From the NCBI GenBank assembly GCA_938022205.1, contig CALIEB010000026.1, positions 62,001 to 126,000 of the forward strand: a DNA stretch of 64,000 nucleotides, in the 5' to 3' direction. Shown one piece after another: positions 45,569 through 53,487 of this stretch; within the stretch, counting starts at the first letter, position 1, and each line of letters begins with the position of its first letter. The position numbers were made by a program, and so were the translations under genes. Below the pieces are notes generated by a model. The model saw nothing but the letters and a program-made list of their open reading frames with translations, did no database searches and had not been told where the DNA came from. The DNA is from an uncultured Anaerolineae bacterium. Lineage in GTDB: Bacteria; Chloroflexota; Anaerolineae; Aggregatilineales; Phototrophicaceae.

Positions 45569-46891
45569 ATGGTGCAGTGGTTAGTTTGGCGTGACTTGGC
45601 GGAAGAAGCGCGAGCAAAGATTTTACGTCGCGCTGAAAAGGACATTAGCGACCTGTTTCCGCTCGCGCAAGAGGTCATTCAGAGCGTGAAAACACGTGGC
45701 GATGAGGCGGTTGTGGCGTATGCTCGCCGCTTCGACTGCCCAACGTTTGAGGCGGGAATGCTGCGCGCAACGCCAGATGATTTCAAGCAAGCGCGCGCGC
45801 GCTTAAACCCCGACATTATTCGAGCGATTGAGCTAGCACACCAAAACATTCTCACGTTCCACAAAGAACAAATGCCCGAACCCATGTGGTTTACCGAAGT
45901 CAGCAAGGGCATTATGGCGGGGGAGAAGGTTACGCCGATTACGAGCGTAGGGTTATACGTGCCACGTGGCAAGGGAGCGTTCCCGTCGGTGATGCTCATG
46001 CTGGCAACGCCCGCCAAAGTCGCGGGTGTCGAGCGTGTTGTCATTGTCACGCCGCCGACCCCTGAGGGCAAAGCCGACGATGCCTCATTGGTTGCCGCCG
46101 ACATCGTCGGGCTCCATGAAGTGTACGTTGTGGGTGGCATGCAGGCTGTTGCCGCGCTGGCATATGGCACAGAAACCATCCCCAAAGTTGCCAAAGTTAT
46201 CGGCCCGGGCAGCAGTTATGTGTCTGCGGCAAAACGCTTGCTTTTTGGGGTTTTTGACGTAGGGCTGCCGGCGGGACCCAGTGAGTCTATCATTTTAGCG
46301 GACGAGACGGCTAATCCCGAACTTGCTGCGTTGGATTTGCTGGTAGAGGCGGAGCATGGTGCAGAATCCTCTGCGCTGTTGGTGACGCACAGCGAAGGTG
46401 TGGCGCGTGCTGTGCGCGATGCGCTGCCGCACCTTATCGCAGAGTTGCCAGAATGGCGACGCAATTTCGTGAACAGTGTGCTGTCGAACTATGGCGGGAT
46501 TGTGCTTACTGAAAGCCTCGAAGATTCTATTGCGTTTGTTAACGACTACGCCCCTGAACATCTTGAGCTTTTGGTCAAAGAGCCGTTTGTTGTGTTGAAC
46601 CAAATTAAGAACGCGGGTGAAATCCTGCTAGGCGAGATGACCCCAATTCCTACGGCAAACTACGCGCTGGGGCTTAACGCGATTTTGCCGACCGGTGGCT
46701 TTGCGCGCACGTTCTCTTCGGTAAGCGTGTGGGATTTTCTCAAGCGCAGCGGCGTAGGTTACCTATCACGACAAGGCTATATGAGCTTGCAGGGGGCAGT
46801 AGCGCGCCTTGCGGACTACGAAGACTTTCCCGCCCATGCTATGGCAATTCGTAAGCGCAACCGCATCTTAGGCATCCCCGATGAGTCATGA
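45569..46891 (+). CDS. hisD: Histidinol dehydrogenase
   Basis: A 440-residue enzyme catalysing the last two steps of histidine biosynthesis. GLYVPRGKGAFPSVMLMLATPAK (part), GPGSSYV, LPAGPSES and the zinc/active-site regions AEHGAES and NDYAPEHLEL are present. The track runs from 45377; ATG 45569 after TGAGGAG gives the normal length. The kinase-like gene overlaps its end by 11 nt. Confidence 0.96.
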   Translation: MVQWLVWRDLAEEARAKILRRAEKDISDLFPLAQEVIQSVKTRGDEAVVAYARRFDCPTFEAGMLRATPDDFKQARARLNPDIIRAIELAHQNILTFHKEQMPEPMWFTEVSKGIMAGEKVTPITSVGLYVPRGKGAFPSVMLMLATPAKVAGVERVVIVTPPTPEGKADDASLVAADIVGLHEVYVVGGMQAVAALAYGTETIPKVAKVIGPGSSYVSAAKRLLFGVFDVGLPAGPSESIILADETANPELAALDLLVEAEHGAESSALLVTHSEGVARAVRDALPHLIAELPEWRRNFVNSVLSNYGGIVLTESLEDSIAFVNDYAPEHLELLVKEPFVVLNQIKNAGEILLGEMTPIPTANYALGLNAILPTGGFARTFSSVSVWDFLKRSGVGYLSRQGYMSLQGAVARLADYEDFPAHAMAIRKRNRILGIPDES

Positions 46892-48101
46892 CGTGTTGCA
46901 AGCAGTCCGCGACTTGCAATTTGTCGACATTGCACGCGCTGAATTGCTGCTGTGGCGTTTTTTCGAAGAGGAATTAGGATTGGGGGTGCGCGAGGTTAAG
47001 CTCACCCCTAAACCTACGTCGCTTAACTCATTTAACGGCGTGCTGACACTGCGCGACGGAGCGCGACGGTTTTTCAAGACACACACAGAAGCGCACACGA
47101 TTATTGGCGAATACTATCACGCGCAAACGTTGGCAGACGCAGGATACCCCGTCATTCAACCAGTGTTTGTGTCGACTGAAGTGGGCAAGCAAATGCTGCT
47201 CTACGAGGTCATCGAGGACATCGCGGTGTTTGACTATGCGTGGCAGGTTGAATGCGGCGTGATTGACGATTGGCAAAGTTTACGCGAAGCGCAAGCATTT
47301 GCTGATGACACGCTGTTGGCAATCTACCGACGAACGCTGCGCGAACAGCATGACAGCAGCCAAGCTCCAATTCACCAACTGTTCTATCATCGTATCGTTG
47401 GGGGACGGCTTGATAGCTTTTACGCTGGACAAAGCCTTTTGCTGCCTGACGTAGGTGAAGTCGCTTGGGAAGACTTAGCACAATGGCAGTGGACAATTAA
47501 TGGGCAAGAATACAACCAATCACTAGACGCACTGCTAGCACAGGCACGGCAACGCTTATACCCGCAGCGATTTCGGCTAGCTGTGGTTGGGCATGGCGAC
47601 GCGCACAACGGCAACGTGTTTTTTAACTCAGACACGCGCCGCCTGACTTACTTTGACCCAGCGTTTGCTGGGTATCATGACCCACTTTTGGACTTGGTCA
47701 AACCGTTGTTTCACAACGTGTTTGCCATGTGGATGTACTTCCCGCGCGAGATTGCCACTGGCTTAGCGATACGCTGTGACTTGCAGGGACAACGCAGCGT
47801 TGTCACGCACAATTTCAAGCTGCCTGCGATACGACAAATGTTTTGGGAAAGCAAAATCGAGCGCGTACTAAAGCCGCTGCTGCAAGACCTTAAGCGGCGC
47901 GACTTGCTGGCTGCGGATTGGCGCGAAACTTTTAAGCTGGCATTGCTGTGCTGTCCGCTGTTGACGATGAACCTCGCTGACCGCGTGCGCTTTAGCCCAG
48001 AAATCGCCTTGCTAGGGCTGTGCATGAGCGTAGAAATGGGCGCAGAAAGTAACGGCACGCGGAGCCTATTAGACACGACACTCGACACGCTACTCAGCTA
48101 A
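46881..48101 (+). CDS. Phosphotransferase (aminoglycoside-phosphotransferase/kinase-fold) protein
   Basis: A 406-residue protein with an APH/choline-kinase-type fold. The catalytic loop VVGHGDAHNGNVFF (HGDxHxxN, near residue 240) and the metal-binding YFDPAFAGYHDPLLDL (DFG-like Asp) are clear; RRFFKTHTEAHTIIGEYY holds a candidate ATP-binding Lys. The substrate is unknown, and aminoglycoside resistance should not be inferred. It overlaps hisD by 11 nt and is convergent with hisG (12-nt overlap), so it may be cotranscribed with hisD without being a histidine enzyme. Confidence 0.8.
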   Translation: MSHDVLQAVRDLQFVDIARAELLLWRFFEEELGLGVREVKLTPKPTSLNSFNGVLTLRDGARRFFKTHTEAHTIIGEYYHAQTLADAGYPVIQPVFVSTEVGKQMLLYEVIEDIAVFDYAWQVECGVIDDWQSLREAQAFADDTLLAIYRRTLREQHDSSQAPIHQLFYHRIVGGRLDSFYAGQSLLLPDVGEVAWEDLAQWQWTINGQEYNQSLDALLAQARQRLYPQRFRLAVVGHGDAHNGNVFFNSDTRRLTYFDPAFAGYHDPLLDLVKPLFHNVFAMWMYFPREIATGLAIRCDLQGQRSVVTHNFKLPAIRQMFWESKIERVLKPLLQDLKRRDLLAADWRETFKLALLCCPLLTMNLADRVRFSPEIALLGLCMSVEMGAESNGTRSLLDTTLDTLLS

Positions 48102-49097
48102 ATTCAAAGCCTCTAGCAGTGCCTTAAACGAACGAGACTGCTCATAAAACACGTATTTGACAGGCAAGGCAATAACATGCTTGCCGCCAATCGTGCGCAG
48201 ATGCTCTACAGCCGTTAGCAGCACGCTTTGCTTAATGGTTAGCGTAACGGTATACCATGTGTCGCCTGTTGTGCCGTGAATAGGCGAAATAGTTGGCGCG
48301 AGCAACCCGCGCGTCGTGGGGTTTTCTAACACGCGGGCTGTCACCTGCTCGGGACTATCGCCTCGAATATCTGCTGTAAGTTGGTAGTAATCGCGTCCGC
48401 TTAACGATGCGTCAATGTATTCCAGCATCAGGCGTGTGCTTTCACGCAAGGCAGAGCTGGCGCGCAAGGCGGCGCGATTGCCAATCAAGCAGGCTTGTGA
48501 CGCTGTGATAGTGCCACCGCGAATAGGTTTGAGATGGTTCTCACGCAGGGTCGTGCCGGACTGCGTCAGGTCAACGATGATGTCTGCGTAACCAATAGTA
48601 GGTGCGGCTTCAATCGCGCCTTCTGACTTTACGATGGTGAAGTGATGAATGTGATGTTTGTGAAAAAACTGCTTTGTTAGGTTTGGAAAAGTGGTAGCAA
48701 TGCGCAAGTTGCGGCGGTAGGTGTCACGCACGTCTTGGGCTACTCGTGCTAGGTCGAGAATGTTCTCCACGTCGACCCACGCTTCAGGAACAGCGACGAC
48801 CAAATCGCAATGCCCGTAGCCAAGTTTGTCGTGCAGTATAATCAGATTATCGCTCCAGTTCTCTTGCACAACGTCTAACCCTGTAATACCCAGCTGTGCC
48901 GTGCCGTCCGCGACCTTGTACACCACGTCTTTGACGCGCTGAAACAAGACATTGAGGGCAGGCAAGCGGCTGATTTTGCCGGTGTATTGGCGCGGATTAG
49001 GTTTGCTAACTTTTAAGCCCGCTTCTTTTAGAAAGGTGTCCGTTGGCTCAGCAATGACACCCTTACTCGGCAGGGCAAGCGTGAACATCTCACTCAT
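48090..49097 (-). CDS. hisG: ATP phosphoribosyltransferase, long-type catalytic subunit
   Basis: A 335-residue HisG, joining ATP and PRPP in the first step of histidine biosynthesis. TLALPSKGVIAEPT, GITGLDVVQE, ADIIVDLTQSGTTLRENHL are catalytic-domain motifs. A C-terminal HisG_C (ACT-like) domain is present (GLLAPTISPIHG ... GGKHVIALPV), as in the long, self-regulated form. Unusually, hisZ lies directly upstream, whereas HisZ normally partners the short form lacking this domain. It starts 6 nt after hisZ. Confidence 0.93.
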   Translation of the reverse strand: MSEMFTLALPSKGVIAEPTDTFLKEAGLKVSKPNPRQYTGKISRLPALNVLFQRVKDVVYKVADGTAQLGITGLDVVQENWSDNLIILHDKLGYGHCDLVVAVPEAWVDVENILDLARVAQDVRDTYRRNLRIATTFPNLTKQFFHKHHIHHFTIVKSEGAIEAAPTIGYADIIVDLTQSGTTLRENHLKPIRGGTITASQACLIGNRAALRASSALRESTRLMLEYIDASLSGRDYYQLTADIRGDSPEQVTARVLENPTTRGLLAPTISPIHGTTGDTWYTVTLTIKQSVLLTAVEHLRTIGGKHVIALPVKYVFYEQSRSFKALLEALNLAE

Positions 49098-49103
49098 AGA
49101 GCT

Positions 49104-50177
49104 TTAGGCTTCCTTTTGGTGTGATGAGGTGGTTGGACGTGGCAAAAAATGCTCTAGGTGCAGCGCAAAGCCTGTAGCAGGTACTTCGATGCCGCCAACG
49201 ATGTAACCAAGCTCATCGTAGCGTCCACCATTAGCCAGCACAGTGCCGTTGTCATCGACGAAAGCAAACACACAGCCTGTATAGTAGTCCCAACTGTGCG
49301 CAAGATTGGGTTGTAGCGTGATATGTTCAGCAGCGATGCCTTGCGCAAGCAGTGCATCAATCGTGGCTTGCCAGCGGTTGCAAAAGGCTTGTGTTGTTTC
49401 ATCGCTGAAAGGCAAAAGAGCTGTTAAGGTCGGTAGACTGTGAGCATCTCCCTTAAAAGCTGTCCATGTGTCTAAGTAACCTTTAAGAGTTTGTGCGGCT
49501 GCCTCGTCAATATGCTGCGCACTGCGCGCTAGAATGCCATTGACAATGTCATGACGACTGCGACCGCCCATTGTTGCGCCATAGCGCGTTGAATCGAGCA
49601 GGACGTTCAGTATGTGGCTTGTTTGTTCCGTAGTGTTAAGCGTGCTGATGGGGCTGCTTTGCACGAGCATCTCTAGCGTAAGCTGCTGCGAAGCATGCGT
49701 TAACATGCGCGCCACAAAAGCATCTAAGCCAAACTGGCGTAAGATATGACGATGCAAGCCAACATGCCCAAGATAGAGCGTACTCTCAGATTTGCCCAAG
49801 TGCGCAAGGGCTTGAGCAGCGAGCGCGATGACTTCAACATCAGCCTGTAAAGCTGCATCCCCAAGAAGTTCGATGCCTGCGCTGAGCATTTGCTGTGGTT
49901 TGCCATGCTTTTCTTGGAAAATATAACCGCTAAACTGCCAACGGATAGGCGTTTGGTATGCACCGCGCACGTAGTGGCTCATTGCAGCGGCGGTGAATTC
50001 AGGACGCAGCGCAAAAGTCACACCATCTTTTTCGAACATGTAAAGATTTTCTGCGATTTGCGCGCTAGCACGTGTGAGAAAAAGGTCGGCATGTTCGACA
50101 AGATCGACCTCAAGCCATGTGTAGCCTCGCTGGTAAAAAAAGTCAGCGAGCTGTTTGCGCAGGTTAAGAGCGTGCAT
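49104..50177 (-). CDS. hisZ: ATP phosphoribosyltransferase regulatory subunit (histidyl-tRNA synthetase-like)
   Basis: A 357-residue class II synthetase-like protein. Motif-2-like RPEFTAAAMSHYVR and SAGIELLG are HisRS-related, but the C-terminal anticodon-binding domain of HisRS is missing and the protein ends soon after TGFALHLEHFLP. This, and its position before hisG, indicate HisZ rather than a true HisRS. A 14-bp inverted repeat lies just upstream of its start, with one arm beside the RBS (GAAGGTGTC ATG). Confidence 0.87.
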   Translation of the reverse strand: MHALNLRKQLADFFYQRGYTWLEVDLVEHADLFLTRASAQIAENLYMFEKDGVTFALRPEFTAAAMSHYVRGAYQTPIRWQFSGYIFQEKHGKPQQMLSAGIELLGDAALQADVEVIALAAQALAHLGKSESTLYLGHVGLHRHILRQFGLDAFVARMLTHASQQLTLEMLVQSSPISTLNTTEQTSHILNVLLDSTRYGATMGGRSRHDIVNGILARSAQHIDEAAAQTLKGYLDTWTAFKGDAHSLPTLTALLPFSDETTQAFCNRWQATIDALLAQGIAAEHITLQPNLAHSWDYYTGCVFAFVDDNGTVLANGGRYDELGYIVGGIEVPATGFALHLEHFLPRPTTSSHQKEA

Positions 50178-50184
50178 GACACCT

Positions 50185-50250
50185 TCTCTGTTTAAGTGTG
50201 TTGATTACAGCATTGAGATAATAACGCAAAACCGCCCACTTAAACAGAGA
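50185..50250 (-). repeat. 14-bp perfect inverted repeat in the hisZ leader
   Basis: TCTCTGTTTAAGTG and CACTTAAACAGAGA are exact reverse complements 38 nt apart, between the L,D-transpeptidase stop and the hisZ ATG. On the - strand the 3' arm runs into the hisZ ribosome-binding site (AGAGAAGGTGTC ATG). It may be a leader hairpin or a paired operator. Confidence 0.8.
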
Positions 50251-50260
50251 GCCTTTTTGG

Positions 50261-51253
50261 TCAACGGTAGGTATCGCTGCTGTAGACGTAAACAGCAAGG
50301 TCAGGGCTATTCTCAACGGTGAAATCGCGCACGTCAGCTGACCATTGATAAAGCCAGCGTGCATCGGTAATCGAGAGATTGACACAGCCATGACTGCGGC
50401 GATAACCAAAGCCATCATGCCAATATGTGCCGTGTAGCCCAATATCGTCGTCAAAATACATGGTGTAGGGAACTTCCTCAAGATAGTAGAAATCAGGTTG
50501 GTTAAATGCGCCGCTCATGAGCGTGCGCTCATAGCGCACGTAGACGTTGAAAATACCCTCGTTTGTGGGCCACTGCGGCAACCCGGACGAAACAAGTGTT
50601 GCAAAGACTGGCGTTTCACCTTCATACGCAATCAGCGTTTGCTCGTAGAGATCAACGCTCACCCATTTGTGCGTGCTGATGTCATCTGGACGTTCAACAG
50701 GCGTGATTTTGGCGACGTTAAATTGATGTACCCACTGGTCTTTGCCAATTTGATACCAACGAAACCCATCAACCTCAACCGTGTCATAAAGGTTGACTAG
50801 TGTGTAGCGATAGAGAAAAGGATTCTGTCGGTTAGCTTCACCACCCGGCGTGCTGCTAGCGCGCAAATGCTTAAGTATCCATGCGACAGCGTAGGGCAGT
50901 GGCTCTTTGGGTAGTAACACGCCGGAAAAGCGCGAGACTAAAACGTCGCTAGAGAGTGAGTCACTAGATACCCAACGATTTACGCCAATGGCTGACCAGC
51001 CGTCTTCCTCACGGCTGACAGTTACAAAGTTAAACCCTTTCGCCATTTGGCTGACTAGATTGCCGTTGGGCGCGTCGTAAATGGCTAAATCGCCGACGAC
51101 ACGGCGATAAGTGCGGTCGTAAAGCACTTTGTCAACGATTGGCAAGGGCGAGACAGCTGGACGCGGGTACGCCTCAATTTCGGCATCCGACACTTGCGCA
51201 AGCACGACAGAAGCACAAAAAACCAGCAGAGTTGTCAGAAGGACGTAACGCAT
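50261..51253 (-). CDS. Exported L,D-transpeptidase (YkuD)
   Basis: A 330-residue exported protein with signal peptide (VLLTTLLVFCASVVLA), two SH3-like beta domains, and a C-terminal YkuD catalytic domain. The active-site signature HGTYWHDGFGYRRSHGCVNL (HX(14-17)[ST]HGC) is intact. L,D-transpeptidases make 3-3 cross-links or attach proteins in peptidoglycan. It is 83 nt upstream of hisZ on the same strand, separated by the inverted repeat. Confidence 0.93.
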   Translation of the reverse strand: MRYVLLTTLLVFCASVVLAQVSDAEIEAYPRPAVSPLPIVDKVLYDRTYRRVVGDLAIYDAPNGNLVSQMAKGFNFVTVSREEDGWSAIGVNRWVSSDSLSSDVLVSRFSGVLLPKEPLPYAVAWILKHLRASSTPGGEANRQNPFLYRYTLVNLYDTVEVDGFRWYQIGKDQWVHQFNVAKITPVERPDDISTHKWVSVDLYEQTLIAYEGETPVFATLVSSGLPQWPTNEGIFNVYVRYERTLMSGAFNQPDFYYLEEVPYTMYFDDDIGLHGTYWHDGFGYRRSHGCVNLSITDARWLYQWSADVRDFTVENSPDLAVYVYSSDTYR

Positions 51254-51364
51254 GAGATTTGCTCCTTTGGGGGTTGCTTGATATAGTTTACAGTATAGTA
51301 ATTAGCAGCTCAAAACGTGACATTGAGCCTATGATTGCCCTATGTAATTTTCGCGTAAAAGAAT

Positions 51365-51393
51365 TTGCCGAAATCGCGGCGTGCGCATATACT
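51365..51393 (+). promoter_or_regulatory. Sigma-70-type promoter for the SH3b-repeat gene
   Basis: TTGCCG and TATACT are 17 nt apart, about 66 nt upstream of the ATG at 51460, which follows GGAGGGA. It lies in the 206-nt gap divergent with the L,D-transpeptidase. Confidence 0.65.
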
Positions 51394-51459
51394 TAACAGT
51401 GATAGCTTTTTACAAACTGCGATATCCTCCATACGAGGAAACCTAGTGAGGGAGGGAAC

Positions 51460-53424
51460 ATGAAACCCCAGCTACAAAAAATTGCTCTTATCATTTTTCT
51501 TTTGTTAGGGCTGATGATTCCCAGCCTTGCAAGCGACTTAGAACAACAAGCGGCATTTGCTGCACCTAAATTGGTAGTCAACACAAGTTTCCTAAATGTG
51601 CGTACGGGTCCGGGCGTGGAATATCCTGTGTTGGTTACGGTGGTTGGGGGGACCGAGCTTCCCGTTTTGGCAATGTATGGAGACCAAGTTTGGTATCAAG
51701 TCAATACAGATGGCGGACCGGGCTGGGTTAACGTTGAATTTACGCTCGCGCGCGGCTCTTTTACCAATGTGCCCGTCGTGAGAGCCAGCGATTTGCCTGC
51801 GCTCTTAGGGCAAGGCGGAGGTGGCGGTGCTGCAGCTGCGGCAGGTGCTGGCAGAGCAGCAACGACGCGCCGGTTTACGGGCGTTAACTTCAACGAGGCT
51901 GCCGACTTGCGCACCGCGCCGTCTTTTGAGGCATTGGTTGTGCGTTCCGCGTATACGGAGCCTGGTGTGATTTACCCCTTGCTTGACCGCGTTGAAGACG
52001 AGAAAAAGACCCCTTGGTACTTGGTTAATATTCCTAGCATTGGCACGGTATGGACTGACCGCGTACAGTTTAGTTTGCTGGAATGTGGCAATGACAACAT
52101 AGGCGTGATTCGCTATGAAACGCCTATCCGCTTTGAGGGCATCGCGGCACGTCAGAACTTCTTGTTAAATCCCGGCACTGAGCTGTATCAGCTGGGATTT
52201 GAGGGCCCGTATATGCGTGTAGAGCTGACGGACGGCACGATTGGTCTGGTCGATTCTGGCGCAATCGAGCGTCGCACTAACGTGCGCTCGGCGTGCGAGA
52301 CCATACCCGCCGCTTTTGCGAGTGCTAGCGGCGTAGGCGCGCTAGGGCAAGGTGGCGGCGGCACCGGCGGGACACCTCCTAGTGGTATCACAGGCAACCG
52401 CGCTATCGTCAACACGGGCAATCTCAATATCCGCAGCGGTCCCAGCGCAGACTTTAGCATTGTTACCACCGTGCGCGGTGGCACAGAGCTAGCGGTAGCA
52501 GGGCGAACCCGCGATGGCGTATGGTTCTATGTCACGGGCAGCTTTGGTGATGGTTGGTTGAACAGCCAATTTGTCTTGTTCCGCGGCAATTACGCCAGCA
52601 TTCCTGTTATCGCGCCTGACAGCTTGCCTGCTCTGGGCGTAGGCGGAGCGGCTGGTTTAGGGCAAGGCGGAGGTGGCGGTATCGCTAGTGGACGGCAGGT
52701 GACCGGGGTTATCTTCACTGAAGCGGCAGACTTGCGCAACGCACCTTCTTTCAATGCGCTTGTCTTGCGTTCCGCTTACACCAACGAAACTATGGTATTT
52801 CCGTTAGTTAACACAACCCGTGACGCTAACAACGTGACGTGGTATCAAGTCAACGTCAAAGACGTGGGCATGGTGTGGACTGACCGTGCTATCCACTTTG
52901 CTTTGCTAGAGTGTGGTAACGATAACGTTGGCGTGACCATAGCTCCCACTTTCTTGCGTTTTGACGGCATTTCTACACGTCCTGCAATACCGCTGTCGGT
53001 TGGCACAGAAGTCTATCGTCAAGGCTTCCGTGACACGTTCACCATTGTTGAACTTGGCGATGGCACGACAGGTTTGATTGACACAGGCGCGCTTGCTGCA
53101 CGTACAAATAGACAGTCATTCTGCGAAGGCGTAAGTTTGGCGAGAGCAGCTACGGGCACGGGTGGAAGCGGCACAGCACAAGCAGCCGCTATTACAGGCA
53201 ACCGTATTATTGTCAATACAAGCTACCTCAACGTGCGCAGCGGTCCTAGCGCAAGGTTTATGCCTGTTGCCACCGTTCCCGGCGGCACACAACTAGCGGT
53301 GATTGGACGTGCGAAGGATGGTGTGTGGCTGCTTGTGACCGGCGACTTTGGGGAAGGCTGGGTCAACAGCGAGTTTGTCATCTTCCGCGGCAACTATGCC
53401 TCTGTACCTGTGGTTGAATTTTAA
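51460..53424 (+). CDS. Exported modular SH3b-repeat protein
   Basis: A 654-residue secreted protein: signal peptide (IALIIFLLLGLMIPSLAS), then alternating modules. SH3b units begin with VVNTSFLNVRTGPGVEYPV, IVNTGNLNIRSGPSADFSI and IVNTSYLNVRSGPSARFMP and end VNVEFTLARGSFTNVPVV or NSEFVIFRGNYASVPVV. Two larger modules lie between them (FNEAADLRTAPSFEALVVRS; FTEAADLRNAPSFNALVLRS), each with LLECGNDN(I/V)GV. The linkers are Gly-rich (LGQGGGG). The order A-B-A-B-A implies tandem duplication. No enzymatic domain is present; a surface or wall-binding role is likely. Confidence 0.85.
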   Translation: MKPQLQKIALIIFLLLGLMIPSLASDLEQQAAFAAPKLVVNTSFLNVRTGPGVEYPVLVTVVGGTELPVLAMYGDQVWYQVNTDGGPGWVNVEFTLARGSFTNVPVVRASDLPALLGQGGGGGAAAAAGAGRAATTRRFTGVNFNEAADLRTAPSFEALVVRSAYTEPGVIYPLLDRVEDEKKTPWYLVNIPSIGTVWTDRVQFSLLECGNDNIGVIRYETPIRFEGIAARQNFLLNPGTELYQLGFEGPYMRVELTDGTIGLVDSGAIERRTNVRSACETIPAAFASASGVGALGQGGGGTGGTPPSGITGNRAIVNTGNLNIRSGPSADFSIVTTVRGGTELAVAGRTRDGVWFYVTGSFGDGWLNSQFVLFRGNYASIPVIAPDSLPALGVGGAAGLGQGGGGGIASGRQVTGVIFTEAADLRNAPSFNALVLRSAYTNETMVFPLVNTTRDANNVTWYQVNVKDVGMVWTDRAIHFALLECGNDNVGVTIAPTFLRFDGISTRPAIPLSVGTEVYRQGFRDTFTIVELGDGTTGLIDTGALAARTNRQSFCEGVSLARAATGTGGSGTAQAAAITGNRIIVNTSYLNVRSGPSARFMPVATVPGGTQLAVIGRAKDGVWLLVTGDFGEGWVNSEFVIFRGNYASVPVVEF

Positions 53425-53444
53425 GTTGTATCTAGGCTAGAATC

Positions 53445-53473
53445 AAAGCCCTGTAACGACAGGGCTTTTTTTA
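53445..53473 (+). terminator. Rho-independent terminator after the SH3b-repeat gene
   Basis: AAAGCCCTG and CAGGGCTTT pair perfectly around TAACGA, followed by TTTTTA. Confidence 0.87.
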
Positions 53474-53487
53474 TTTGGGAGCATGTT

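Noticed and set aside
46881-48101. Aminoglycoside resistance gene
   Set aside because: The APH-type fold is shared by many metabolite kinases, and nothing here indicates antibiotic modification.
49104-50177. True histidyl-tRNA synthetase
   Set aside because: The anticodon-binding domain is missing and the gene precedes hisG, so HisZ is the better reading.
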